Positions 18,297 through 26,343 of a stretch of DNA of 64,000 nt are shown here, one piece after another. Positions within the stretch are counted from its first letter, which is position 1. The number at the start of each line of letters is the position of its first letter. Below the pieces are notes generated by a model. That model was not told the origin of the DNA, made no database searches, and saw only the letters and a program-made list of their open reading frames with translations. The position numbers and the translations under genes were made by a program. Origin of the DNA: Petasospora fabianii (lineage: Eukaryota; Ascomycota; Saccharomycetes; Phaffomycetales; Wickerhamomycetaceae); assembly GCA_022641835.1 (NCBI GenBank), contig CP048723.1:1-64000 (forward strand), in the 5' to 3' direction.

Positions 18297-18566
18297 TGTA
18301 ATGCCTTACTAACTCAGAGGAAAGTGAATGACGGTTCTTTACTGGGAAAGTGCGCACTCTTGTCCTTTTATTTAGTGGGGTCAATAACGTCGATCGGGGA
18401 AGTTGTGCGCGTTCGCCGAGTATCTTTCAACTCCGCAATCCACGCGGAGTTCTTAATTAGAAAGCACGCTAATCAAGTTGAATTTCTCTTCTATAAAAGT
18501 CCTGAGTGGGTCCCCTACTTGATTATTATGCCTACCGACAAGAGCATAGATAACAACATAGATACA
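18297..18566. promoter_or_regulatory. Shared divergent promoter, hydantoinase / racemase
   Basis: This 270-nt region drives hydantoinase leftward and racemase rightward. It contains TCGGGGAA at 18394-18401, the inverted repeat AACTCCGC-N7-GCGGAGTT at 18428-18450, and a TATA box CTATAAAA at 18491-18498 about 70 nt before the preferred racemase start codon. Confidence 0.55.
18428..18450. promoter_or_regulatory. Candidate Zn2Cys6 operator, AACTCCGC-N7-GCGGAGTT
   Basis: The 8-bp arms are perfectly complementary across a 7-nt spacer, giving everted triplets CCG-N9-CGG. The repeat is central in the hydantoinase-racemase promoter, so one dimeric regulator could control both genes. Similar CTCCG/CGGAG repeats lie upstream of permease 2 and of Zn2Cys6 factor 2. 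Confidence 0.5.
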
Positions 18567-19355
18567 ATGACTATTAGCAGTCTCAACAACCTTCCGTTCG
18601 TCGGGGTTAACGATAAGATCAAGGTTCTTCTGTTGAACCCCAACTCCACAGAGATCATGACAATCAACTGTCTCAAGATGGCAAAGGAGCACCTTGCACC
18701 AGACGTTACTGTTTACGGATTTACTGCATCAAAACCCGCCCCAACTACAATCGAGTGCCATCTTGATGGTGTTCTCTCGGCAGCAGCAGCCTTCAGAGAT
18801 GCCTACGATTACATCGGTCAAGTTGATGCCGTTCTTGTTGCTTGTTTCTCTGACCATCCATTGACCAACTGCATTCGTGAGGAGTTTGATATCCCAGTGT
18901 GTGGCATCTTTGAGGCTAGTATCTACACTGCAAGGCTCCTTGGTGGTAAATTCGGTATACTCACTACCGTACAGAGATCCTCTATCAGACATGGCCATGC
19001 TGTCAAGGCCATGGGTCTTGATGGCTTCTGTGCAGGTCTTTTGAGTACCAATTTGAAGGTGGCTGAGCTCCACACGAAGCCAAGAGAGGAAGTGCTGGCA
19101 CTTCTTGCTGATCGTGCTACTAAGCTTGTTGAGCAGGGTGCCGACACACTGATCTTGGGATGTGCTGGTATGTCTGATATGCAGCAGGCGGTGACGGAGG
19201 CTATTCAGGATAAAGGTGTTCAGGTCATTGATGGCGTTGTCTCAGGTCTAAACCTGTTGACCGGAGTCGTGAGAAGTGGTCTGAAGACTTCCTCATTTGG
19301 TCTCTTCTGCAGTAGCAAGGAGTCTAGGGAGACGAGAGGCCAGGAATATCTCTAA
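18567..19355 (+). CDS. Hydantoin racemase (Asp/Glu/hydantoin racemase family)
   Basis: The protein has 262 residues from the ATG at 18567. An in-frame ATG at 18528 would add 13 residues, and the open frame back to 18153 overlaps the hydantoinase antisense and is not credible; the TATA box at 18491 and the conserved strand VLLLNPNST starting at residue 20 favour 18567. The two catalytic cysteines of the family are C93 (VACFSDHP) and C199 (LILGCAGM). HyuE-type enzymes interconvert D- and L-5-substituted hydantoins, so both enantiomers can feed a stereospecific hydantoinase. S. cerevisiae DCG1 is a distant relative of unknown role. Divergent coupling with the hydantoinase gene is strong contextual support. 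Confidence 0.87.
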   Translation: MTISSLNNLPFVGVNDKIKVLLLNPNSTEIMTINCLKMAKEHLAPDVTVYGFTASKPAPTTIECHLDGVLSAAAAFRDAYDYIGQVDAVLVACFSDHPLTNCIREEFDIPVCGIFEASIYTARLLGGKFGILTTVQRSSIRHGHAVKAMGLDGFCAGLLSTNLKVAELHTKPREEVLALLADRATKLVEQGADTLILGCAGMSDMQQAVTEAIQDKGVQVIDGVVSGLNLLTGVVRSGLKTSSFGLFCSSKESRETRGQEYL

Positions 19356-19534
19356 ATTCATGTCATTCAAACTTGTATTAACGTAGTAGGGACTCGTGCG
19401 CCGATAATGTCCGTCCTGGGCGCGCATGAGGTTGCGTCTCCCCCGGCTCGCGGGAAAGTATAAAGACCTTCCCGATGTACCATTCTTCCAACCAGCTACT
19501 CATTGTCCCATACATCAGAGAGAGAGGGAAGACA

Positions 19535-20584
19535 ATGGTTGCAACAAAGCCACGCGTTCTATACGTCCCTTGGGACAATCCTGTCCACGATGAGGAGGCA
19601 TGGAAGACTTTAAACGACAACTTCGATCTTATCATCTACGACTTTGATACCGTGGAGGAGTACATGGACGAGCTTCGTAAGCCAGGACATGGTCGAATCG
19701 GTTACATCGATGCCATCTGCCGCTCAACATGGCTGAAATCTAATCCATACATTCACCATTACATCCTCAGAGACGAGGCCGTGAGACTCTTGCCGGACTC
19801 TTGTAAGCTCATCTGCCAATCTGGTCACGGGTTCGACATTGTCGATGTTGAGTACTTGACATCGAGAAATGTTGTCTTTTGCAACTCTCCAGACTCATGC
19901 ACACGTGCCACTGCCGATGTCGGTGTGTTCCTCATCTTGAATGCCTTCAGATACTTGACTCTGGCTGAACACTGTGTGAGGACCCCAGGTAAGTACTACG
20001 ATTCACAGGAAATTGCCAACATTGCCGATGATCCAAATGGTAAAACACTCGGTATTGTTGGTTTGGGTGACATTGGTATCCTTGTTGCTAAGACATGCCA
20101 ATCTCTAGGTATGAGAGTGGTGTATCATAACAGAAAGAACAAGAATATTGAAGGTATGGAATATTGTGCCACAGTGGATGAACTATTTGCACAGGCCGAT
20201 TGTATCTTTATTGCCTGTCCATACACGCCACAAACACATCACCTTGTCAATGAGGAGTCCTTCAAGAAGATGAAGCCTAAAGTCCGCATTGTAAACATTG
20301 CAAGAGGACCAATTGTGAAGGAGAGTGCTGTCATTGATGCCATCGAGAGAAATCAGCTTGTCGGTGCTGGTTTCGATGTTCATGAATTTGAGCCAAAGAT
20401 TGATGAAAGACTATTGAATAATTGGAAGATTACTTTGACCCCACATATTGGCGTCTGCACTAGGGATTCTTTCCAAAACTTTGAAAAGAAGTGTGTCAAG
20501 AACATGATGCAGTTCTTCTATCAGGAAGAGAAACCACACACCGCAGTTAACCCTGAGGTCTATGATAAACTTTACTCCAAATAG
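19535..20584 (+). CDS. D-2-hydroxyacid dehydrogenase (D-mandelate dehydrogenase-like)
   Basis: The protein has 349 residues from the ATG at 19535, which is preferred over the frame start at 19475 because the preceding 20 residues are not family-like. It has the D-isomer-specific 2-hydroxyacid dehydrogenase fold. The Rossmann motif GLGDIG is near residue 175, with the active-site triad Arg in NIARGP, Glu in VHEFEP and His in LTPHIG. It should interconvert a D-2-hydroxyacid and a 2-oxoacid with NAD(P)H. The GFDVHEFEP block resembles yeast and fungal D-mandelate dehydrogenases. In this cluster it could reduce the 2-oxoacid left after deamination of the D-amino acid product, but that is inference. 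It is co-directional with the racemase and 180 nt downstream of it. Confidence 0.85.
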   Translation: MVATKPRVLYVPWDNPVHDEEAWKTLNDNFDLIIYDFDTVEEYMDELRKPGHGRIGYIDAICRSTWLKSNPYIHHYILRDEAVRLLPDSCKLICQSGHGFDIVDVEYLTSRNVVFCNSPDSCTRATADVGVFLILNAFRYLTLAEHCVRTPGKYYDSQEIANIADDPNGKTLGIVGLGDIGILVAKTCQSLGMRVVYHNRKNKNIEGMEYCATVDELFAQADCIFIACPYTPQTHHLVNEESFKKMKPKVRIVNIARGPIVKESAVIDAIERNQLVGAGFDVHEFEPKIDERLLNNWKITLTPHIGVCTRDSFQNFEKKCVKNMMQFFYQEEKPHTAVNPEVYDKLYSK

Positions 20585-21186
20585 ATGATATTCTATAGAC
20601 CAATAAACATATTTTACCTAACGGATCTGTACTCTTCCCCCACAACTATGCTTTAAACAATGCTCGGGGAACTTGTGGGATTACACCGAGACTCGTCCGC
20701 ATCGCGGAAGCGGAAATGTGAGGCGCTTGGACTAGATCGGGGAAACCTCAAGACTTCTCCGAGTCTCTCTAATTATACTTTAATGCAGGGACTAAAGGTA
20801 AGAGATTGAGTTAGAGGCATACCATCTGAAGCCTATCTTTTGTTATTCAAATGCTTTCAGTCAAAGAAGAGTAATCGATGGATATTTGGCAGTAGATAGT
20901 TAATCTTCGTAGAGCAGACCCTATTCTAGGACCCTGGCCTCTCGCGTAGACCTGCTCCAATCATACCACGGCTCAAGTTCTTTTTTTTTTTTCTAGCAAC
21001 TGTCCGCTACTGGAGACCAAGATACTCCCGTATCAGCTCCGCGAGTTTTCGGAGAGTGGACAGATACGGAAGGTGTCACAATCAGGCTGCATCAATAGGC
21101 TTATATAAGACGTTGTTGATCTCCCTCGATGATGACTCCGCACTCTCAAACTTTTTACAGGGAGATACCACCACAACTTTACCGAA
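20585..21186 (+). promoter_or_regulatory. Promoter region of NCS1 permease 2
   Basis: This 602-nt region holds TCGGGGAA at 20664-20671 and 20737-20744, a T12 run at 20981-20992, the inverted repeat CTCCG-N8-CGGAG at 21037-21054 and a TATA box TATATAA at 21102-21108, about 80 nt before the permease start codon. No gene is visible. Confidence 0.5.
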
Positions 21187-22833
21187 ATGGTGTCCTTCAG
21201 AAACATACACGACAGGGTCAAGTTACCTCTTGCCCAAGGTACATACTCTGATGGTGTTCTTTACTCCAACAGAGACTTAGACCCAGTTCCACAGTGGTCT
21301 CATGAGAGAAAATGGAACTGGTTCTCTAATCTGGGGTTTTGGATCGCTGAGGCCATGTCCATTTCCATGTATCAAGTTGCTTCATCTTCAATTACTCTTG
21401 GTCTTTCTCCAGGTCTCGCTGTTTGTGCTATCATTGTCGGTCACGTCATTGTTTCTATCCCTGCTATGCTCAACGCAATGTATGGAGCCAGATATGGACT
21501 TGGGTTCCCTGCTCTTATGAGAGTCACTGCTGGAGCTTCGACTGGTATTTGCGGAGCCCACATTATGGTTGCAATCAGAGGTATTGTGTGTATCTTGTGG
21601 ACTGGTACCCAAACACTCTTGCTTGGTCAGTGTATCCAGTCTATGCTGACTGCAATCTGGCCATCTTTTGCTCACTTCCACAATGCTCTTCCCGAGAGCG
21701 CTGAAATTACAAGTGCTGGTCTACTGTGCTTTTTCCTTGGTGTTATTGTGCAAATTCCTGCCCTGTATCTCACCGTCAATCAGTTGCGTTGGCTCTTCAC
21801 TATCAAAGTCGTTGTCGGTATCTGCTTCACCATTGTTCTCTTTGCCTGGGCAGTACACGGTGCCAAGGGTTTTGGACCAATCTTCCGTCAGGGAAACAAC
21901 ATTACTGATGGAACTCCAACTGTTGTTGTTTTCTTCAGATGTATGGTGTCTGCTATTGGGCCAAAAGCTACACTTGCACTCAACATCTCTGACTTCACAA
22001 GATATGCTAAGAAGCCAAAGCAAGTTTGGTGGCCACAATTTGTCGGCCTTGTTGTTCTTGTCACAATTTGTGGTCTCTTGGGTATCATTGTGACTTCTGC
22101 TACAAAGGTTATCTATAATGAAACCACATGGAGTCCGCTTCAAGTTGAAGCTCTTTGGCAAAATAGAGCCGGTCAGTTCTTCGCATCTTCCGTTTGGGCG
22201 TATTCTACCCTTCTCACTAATATTAGTGCTAACACTGTTTCTTTCTCATACGATCTCAGTTTGCTTTTCCCTCGCTATGTCAACGCTAGACGTGGTGCCT
22301 ATATTTGTTTGCTTCTCGGTATCTTGTCCTGTCCATGGTATGTCCAGAATTCCGCAGCATCTTTTTCTGCTTTCCTCGGTGGTTACTCTATGTTCTTGGG
22401 TCCAATTGCCGGTATTATGTGTACAGATTACTGGATTTTGAGAAAGAGACAGATCAATGTGCCAGGTATTTACAAGCACGATGGACCTTATAGATTCTTC
22501 CATGGTTGGAACCCAGCTTGCTTTATCGCCTTCATTATTGGTATTGCTCCAAATTTACCAGGCCTTGCCTACATTTGTGGTAACAAGAGTGTTCCGATTA
22601 TGGCCTACTATGTTTACTCATTCTCCTATGTTACTGGTATTGTGTTAGCAGCCATTGCTTACTATTTGATATGCACTTTATTCCCGTCGATTTGGATGGC
22701 AGATATGAAGAACTTTGTTAATGATCCAGGATACACTTTCGAAAGACCGATAGATGAACTTGAAGGTGTGGAGCTGGGATTCACCTCTTCTGTATCGAAG
22801 GACCAGGTTGTGGTTCATACGAAGGGTGCATAA
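21187..22833 (+). CDS. NCS1-family permease 2 (Fur-type)
   Basis: The protein has 548 residues and about 12 membrane spans. It starts with a short cytosolic tail that includes NRDLDPVP near residue 34, equivalent to NRDLIPTP in permease 1. Conserved family blocks follow: AEAMSISMYQVASSSI in TM1, GPKATLALNISDFTRYAK in the TM6-loop region and GIMCTDYWILRKRQ late in the protein. It should be a plasma-membrane proton symporter for a nucleobase, nucleoside, allantoin- or hydantoin-like ring. It is quite diverged from permease 1, so the two probably differ in substrate rather than being a recent duplication. It sits between the D-hydroxyacid dehydrogenase and the carbamoylase, with cluster-type motifs in its promoter. 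Confidence 0.88.
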   Translation: MVSFRNIHDRVKLPLAQGTYSDGVLYSNRDLDPVPQWSHERKWNWFSNLGFWIAEAMSISMYQVASSSITLGLSPGLAVCAIIVGHVIVSIPAMLNAMYGARYGLGFPALMRVTAGASTGICGAHIMVAIRGIVCILWTGTQTLLLGQCIQSMLTAIWPSFAHFHNALPESAEITSAGLLCFFLGVIVQIPALYLTVNQLRWLFTIKVVVGICFTIVLFAWAVHGAKGFGPIFRQGNNITDGTPTVVVFFRCMVSAIGPKATLALNISDFTRYAKKPKQVWWPQFVGLVVLVTICGLLGIIVTSATKVIYNETTWSPLQVEALWQNRAGQFFASSVWAYSTLLTNISANTVSFSYDLSLLFPRYVNARRGAYICLLLGILSCPWYVQNSAASFSAFLGGYSMFLGPIAGIMCTDYWILRKRQINVPGIYKHDGPYRFFHGWNPACFIAFIIGIAPNLPGLAYICGNKSVPIMAYYVYSFSYVTGIVLAAIAYYLICTLFPSIWMADMKNFVNDPGYTFERPIDELEGVELGFTSSVSKDQVVVHTKGA

Positions 22834-23153
22834 TGTACAATAAAATTGCTCAATATCATATAATTTGATCTGTTCTTAACTTCAGCATTGGTGGTGTAAC
22901 GTAGATTTCGCTTAAGAGACGTTTTCAAAGTAGCGGAGGGCTCAACTCACAAACATGCTTACGTACGTACTTTAACAATGAATGATTGTGGATTATTTAA
23001 GAGGATTGTGTTCATCACCTTTGCGCTTTGCGGGTTTTGAGTCGTTTGAGTTGCATATGTTATGTGTCTATATAGTATTTAGTATAAATTAACATTATAT
23101 TATGGATTTATTTTAATTATTATTATTTGTATATAGTGATTTAATAGTTTCCC
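22834..23153. other. Convergent AT-rich intergenic region
   Basis: This 320-nt spacer joins the 3' ends of permease 2 and the carbamoylase. The part from about 23060 to 23150 is very AT-rich (ATT repeats). I find no gene and no clear replication-origin consensus. Confidence 0.4.
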
Positions 23154-24119
23154 TTAACCCTTGTATGGAGTCTCGATAGCACCTTTCTGTTCCACCAATC
23201 TTCCGTAGAGTTCTGGACGACGGTGTCTGGAGAAATCGAACATTTTCTTCTTACCATTGATAGCTTCATCCAAGTCAATCTCCGCTGTGATGATCTCATC
23301 ATCTTCTGTCTCAGCTCTGGCTATGACCAATCCATTTGGATCAACGATAATAGATCCAGCGATCAACTCTTGCTCGTCCTCAACACCACACTTGGCAACA
23401 GAGACAGCGAAACAGGAGTTGAAATAGGCGTTGGAGATTGTAGATAAATCACTATGGTGAAGTCTCACAGTCTTGTTCTCCTTGGCACCGAACAAAGCTG
23501 TACCGTTAGCCGTTGTGTTATAACCGTTCAAACACAAGTCCATACCTTGGAGCGCATAACATCTCCAAGCTTCTGGCCATCTTCTATCGTTGCAAATAAG
23601 CATACCAATAGTGGCATCAATCCATTCTGGGTTAGAGTGGTAGGCTGGGAAGCCCAGGTCACCATATTCAAAGTATCTCTTTTCAAGCTGCTGGAAGGCG
23701 ATACCTGGTGTTGGATCATCAAAACCGGGCAGATGAGCCTTTCTGTACTTCTGTACTAGCTGGCCCTGGTTGTCCACAAGGATATAGGTGTTGAAGTGAT
23801 GGCCATCGTCAGTGAGTTCTGCATAACCTAGTACGAAACCACAGTTGAACTCTTTAGCCGCATCGAACAATGGCTTGACAACCTCATTCTTGGTGATATC
23901 ACCCTTCTCAAAGTAGGAGTCGACCTCCTCCTGTGACTCAATAAACCAACGTGGGAAGAAAGAAGTGAGGGCAAGTTCAGGGAAGACAGCGAGCTTAGCA
24001 CCTTTCTCTGAAGCCTCTTTGAGGAGCTTGATGAGACGAGCAACAGTCTCTGTCTTTGGAGTAGCCTTTTGAATTGGCCCGAGCTGGATACCGGCAATGG
24101 TGAATTTTCTGACGGACAT
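23154..24119 (-). CDS. N-carbamoyl-D-amino-acid amidohydrolase-like (nitrilase superfamily)
   Basis: The protein has 321 residues from the ATG at 24119; an upstream in-frame ATG at 24170 adds 17 unconserved residues. The nitrilase triad is complete: E48 (FPELALTSFFPRW), K127 (KYRKAHLPG) and C176 (ICNDRRWPEAW). These blocks, and LEKRYFEYGDLGFP just before the cysteine, match the Agrobacterium D-carbamoylase family closely. Bacterial members are about 304 residues. The reaction is N-carbamoyl-D-amino acid + H2O to D-amino acid + CO2 + NH3. Together with the hydantoinase and racemase this completes hydantoin conversion and releases nitrogen. The strong bacterial resemblance raises the possibility of horizontal transfer. 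No signal peptide or membrane span is seen. Confidence 0.9.
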   Translation of the reverse strand: MSVRKFTIAGIQLGPIQKATPKTETVARLIKLLKEASEKGAKLAVFPELALTSFFPRWFIESQEEVDSYFEKGDITKNEVVKPLFDAAKEFNCGFVLGYAELTDDGHHFNTYILVDNQGQLVQKYRKAHLPGFDDPTPGIAFQQLEKRYFEYGDLGFPAYHSNPEWIDATIGMLICNDRRWPEAWRCYALQGMDLCLNGYNTTANGTALFGAKENKTVRLHHSDLSTISNAYFNSCFAVSVAKCGVEDEQELIAGSIIVDPNGLVIARAETEDDEIITAEIDLDEAINGKKKMFDFSRHRRPELYGRLVEQKGAIETPYKG

Positions 24120-24606
24120 TGTAACACTGGTGTGTAAGTATTTCATCACCAGTGTGTGACTACTACCCATTTGGAGCCGATGTTTGGGTTATATTGTTCA
24201 TCAGCGATGCACCCCACTAACCGATAAGCTCGGAGAAGTGCTCGAGTTTCCCCGAATCAGCGGAGATGGACACCATACAGCACAGCCTGAGACTCCAGAG
24301 TTTCCTCTGTGAGCTCGGGAAAAGAGTATTAGCACTCCGAGACTGTTACTATCGAGAGGTATCTTATATGGTTCATACATCAATTTTATGACCCAGGAAG
24401 TCCGCTTTAAAGAGAGATCTGGACAAAGGTGCTCTTCGGTCTTGTCGCGACCCTTTGCCGAAGCCAGGCTGAATCGGGAAAGCAAAGCGGACAGAAGTGA
24501 AATAACTCAAATGTTTCGCATTTAGAAGCGAAAGATATCTTTCAAGAGTCATTTTATCATCAGTACAAAGTTCAAAGACAAGGCTAATGGCTACGCAGCA
24601 CCGAAA
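24120..24606. promoter_or_regulatory. Divergent promoter, carbamoylase / DHA1-type MFS
   Basis: This region holds the reverse complement of TCGGGGAAA at 24247-24255 and the 12-mer ATCAGCGGAGAT at 24257-24268, both shared with other cluster promoters. Additional CTCGG/CTCCGAG half-sites occur between 24225 and 24340. Confidence 0.5.
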
Positions 24607-26088
24607 ATGAGCGAGAAGAAGCTATCCCTCGAGAAGGAAACGCTTCGCCGGTCACCGGCATTGAAATCGACACCTGAAGGAGATGTGTTAGAGGTTGTAC
24701 ACGATACACAGGAGGATGACATCCAAGATGTTCGAACTGACCTAGAGAAGATGGACGATGATGACTTCTATGCCCGTTTCTCACCCATGAGGAAGAAGTT
24801 AATTGTGCTCATAGTGTCGCTATCATGCTTCCTCTCACCCCTCTCCTCCATGTCCTTCCTTCCGGCAGTCTCCATCATCGCTGATGAGTTCAACACAACA
24901 GGAACAATGATTAATGTCACCAACGCAGTTTATAATCTCATGATGGGTCTATCTATGCTCCTAATCTCACCAATGGGATCGATCTACGGGAAACGTAACA
25001 CCTTCATCGTGTGTCTAACATTTTTCCTCATCACAACCTTACTCACTGGCCTCTCAAGGAACCTCCCCATGTTCTTCGTATTTCGTGCACTGGCTGCCCT
25101 CTTTGGTACTCCACCATTCTCCGTGGGGTCCTCTACACTAGGTGACATCTATAAACCAACAGAGAGAGGAACCGCGTTGGGACTATCCCTCCTGGGCTCA
25201 CAACTCGGCCCAGCTCTGGGACCTGTCATTGGGGGGCTCGTTGTGACGTACACATCATGGAGAGTAATTTTTTGGATCCAGGTTGGATTAGCAGCCGTGG
25301 ATATGGCTCTTGCTATTATGTTCCTCCCAGAGACATCACGTGTCACCGAGCTGACACTCAAGAGAAGAAGAACCGGTAAGAAAGAATGGTGGGTGTCATA
25401 CAACCCGCTTAGAGTATTAATCAACGTGTTCCGTTACCCCACACTCACTCTTGCTGGGATTGTCGCAATGTCAATGCATTTCAACATGTTCTCGTTACTC
25501 ACACCGATCCGTTACGTTGTTGATCCGAGATTCAACTTGACAGAGCCGGTGTATGGTGGATTATTCTACTTAGCCCCAGGATTTGGCTACGTTATTGGGG
25601 CAGTATTTGGTGGACGCTTTGCTGATTACCATGTGAAAAAGTATATGCAAATTAAAGGACGCAGAGTACCCGAGGATCGACTAAGAAGTATGATTGTGGC
25701 GATGGGTATTGTCTTGCCCGTGTCTGTGATGATCTATGGGTGGTGCCTCGAGAAAGAGAAAGGAGGCATTGCTGTACCCGTTATAATGTTGTTCCTTGGA
25801 GGTGTTGCACAAACTGTGTGTTATCCGAGCATCAACACATATTGTGTCGACTCGATGCCACAACTGCGAGGCGACGCCATTGCAGGTAACTACTGCGTGC
25901 GGTTCATCGCTGCTGCAGTGAGTTCGGCGTCATGTTTGCCCGAGCTTCATGCATTGGGAGTCGGTTGGATGTGTACAATCTCTGCACTATTCCTTTTTGC
26001 AGGGTTTGGGTCGAGTCTGACCCTCATCAGGTTTGGTGAACGTATGCGTCTCGGGAAGAGTGCTGCAGGAGATGCCAAGACCGGTTGA
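24607..26088 (+). CDS. MFS transporter, DHA1 (drug:H+ antiporter)-type
   Basis: The protein has 493 residues and twelve predicted spans after a charged 65-residue N-terminal tail. Marks of the DHA1 group include SPLSSMSFLPAVSII in TM1, GSIYGKR in loop 2-3 and the antiporter motif C-like GPALGPVIGG in TM5. Homologues in yeast export drugs, organic acids or polyamines. Substrate is unknown. It diverges from the carbamoylase gene, so it may share its regulation and export a pathway product or toxic substrate; equally, it may only mark the cluster edge. Confidence 0.82.
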   Translation: MSEKKLSLEKETLRRSPALKSTPEGDVLEVVHDTQEDDIQDVRTDLEKMDDDDFYARFSPMRKKLIVLIVSLSCFLSPLSSMSFLPAVSIIADEFNTTGTMINVTNAVYNLMMGLSMLLISPMGSIYGKRNTFIVCLTFFLITTLLTGLSRNLPMFFVFRALAALFGTPPFSVGSSTLGDIYKPTERGTALGLSLLGSQLGPALGPVIGGLVVTYTSWRVIFWIQVGLAAVDMALAIMFLPETSRVTELTLKRRRTGKKEWWVSYNPLRVLINVFRYPTLTLAGIVAMSMHFNMFSLLTPIRYVVDPRFNLTEPVYGGLFYLAPGFGYVIGAVFGGRFADYHVKKYMQIKGRRVPEDRLRSMIVAMGIVLPVSVMIYGWCLEKEKGGIAVPVIMLFLGGVAQTVCYPSINTYCVDSMPQLRGDAIAGNYCVRFIAAAVSSASCLPELHALGVGWMCTISALFLFAGFGSSLTLIRFGERMRLGKSAAGDAKTG

Positions 26089-26343
26089 ATAGAGAACAAT
26101 AGATAACACCAAAGTCCAGGCGTAAAAGTCAATTGTTTCAAATACAATACTGTTTTACAATCTAGATCTCCATGTTGTAACTCGTAACAGACTAAACTAT
26201 AAACGTGGCTCGGGCAAGTTGGGCCTAGGGTATTGTTGACCACCGAGAATCTCAACGAGCCCGGGGCACATAAATACCCGGTGATTAGGCGTTTCTTTCC
26301 CCACGCTTCACACTCCACCCATACTCTACACTACCGCAGCCAT

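Noticed and set aside
18153-18566. Upstream extension of the racemase frame, giving 400 residues
   Set aside because: It overlaps the 5' end of the hydantoinase gene in antisense, shows no family similarity before VLLLNPNST and lies partly upstream of the TATA box at 18491.
23060-23150. AT-rich convergent spacer as a replication origin
   Set aside because: No match to an ARS consensus that I could verify, and AT-rich 3' regions are common in yeast.
16815-24119. Cluster as the reductive pyrimidine (PYD) pathway
   Set aside because: No dihydropyrimidine dehydrogenase is present, the carbamoylase has the D-carbamoylase signature rather than the known yeast Pyd3 type, and a hydantoin racemase would have no role there. 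It remains the main alternative.
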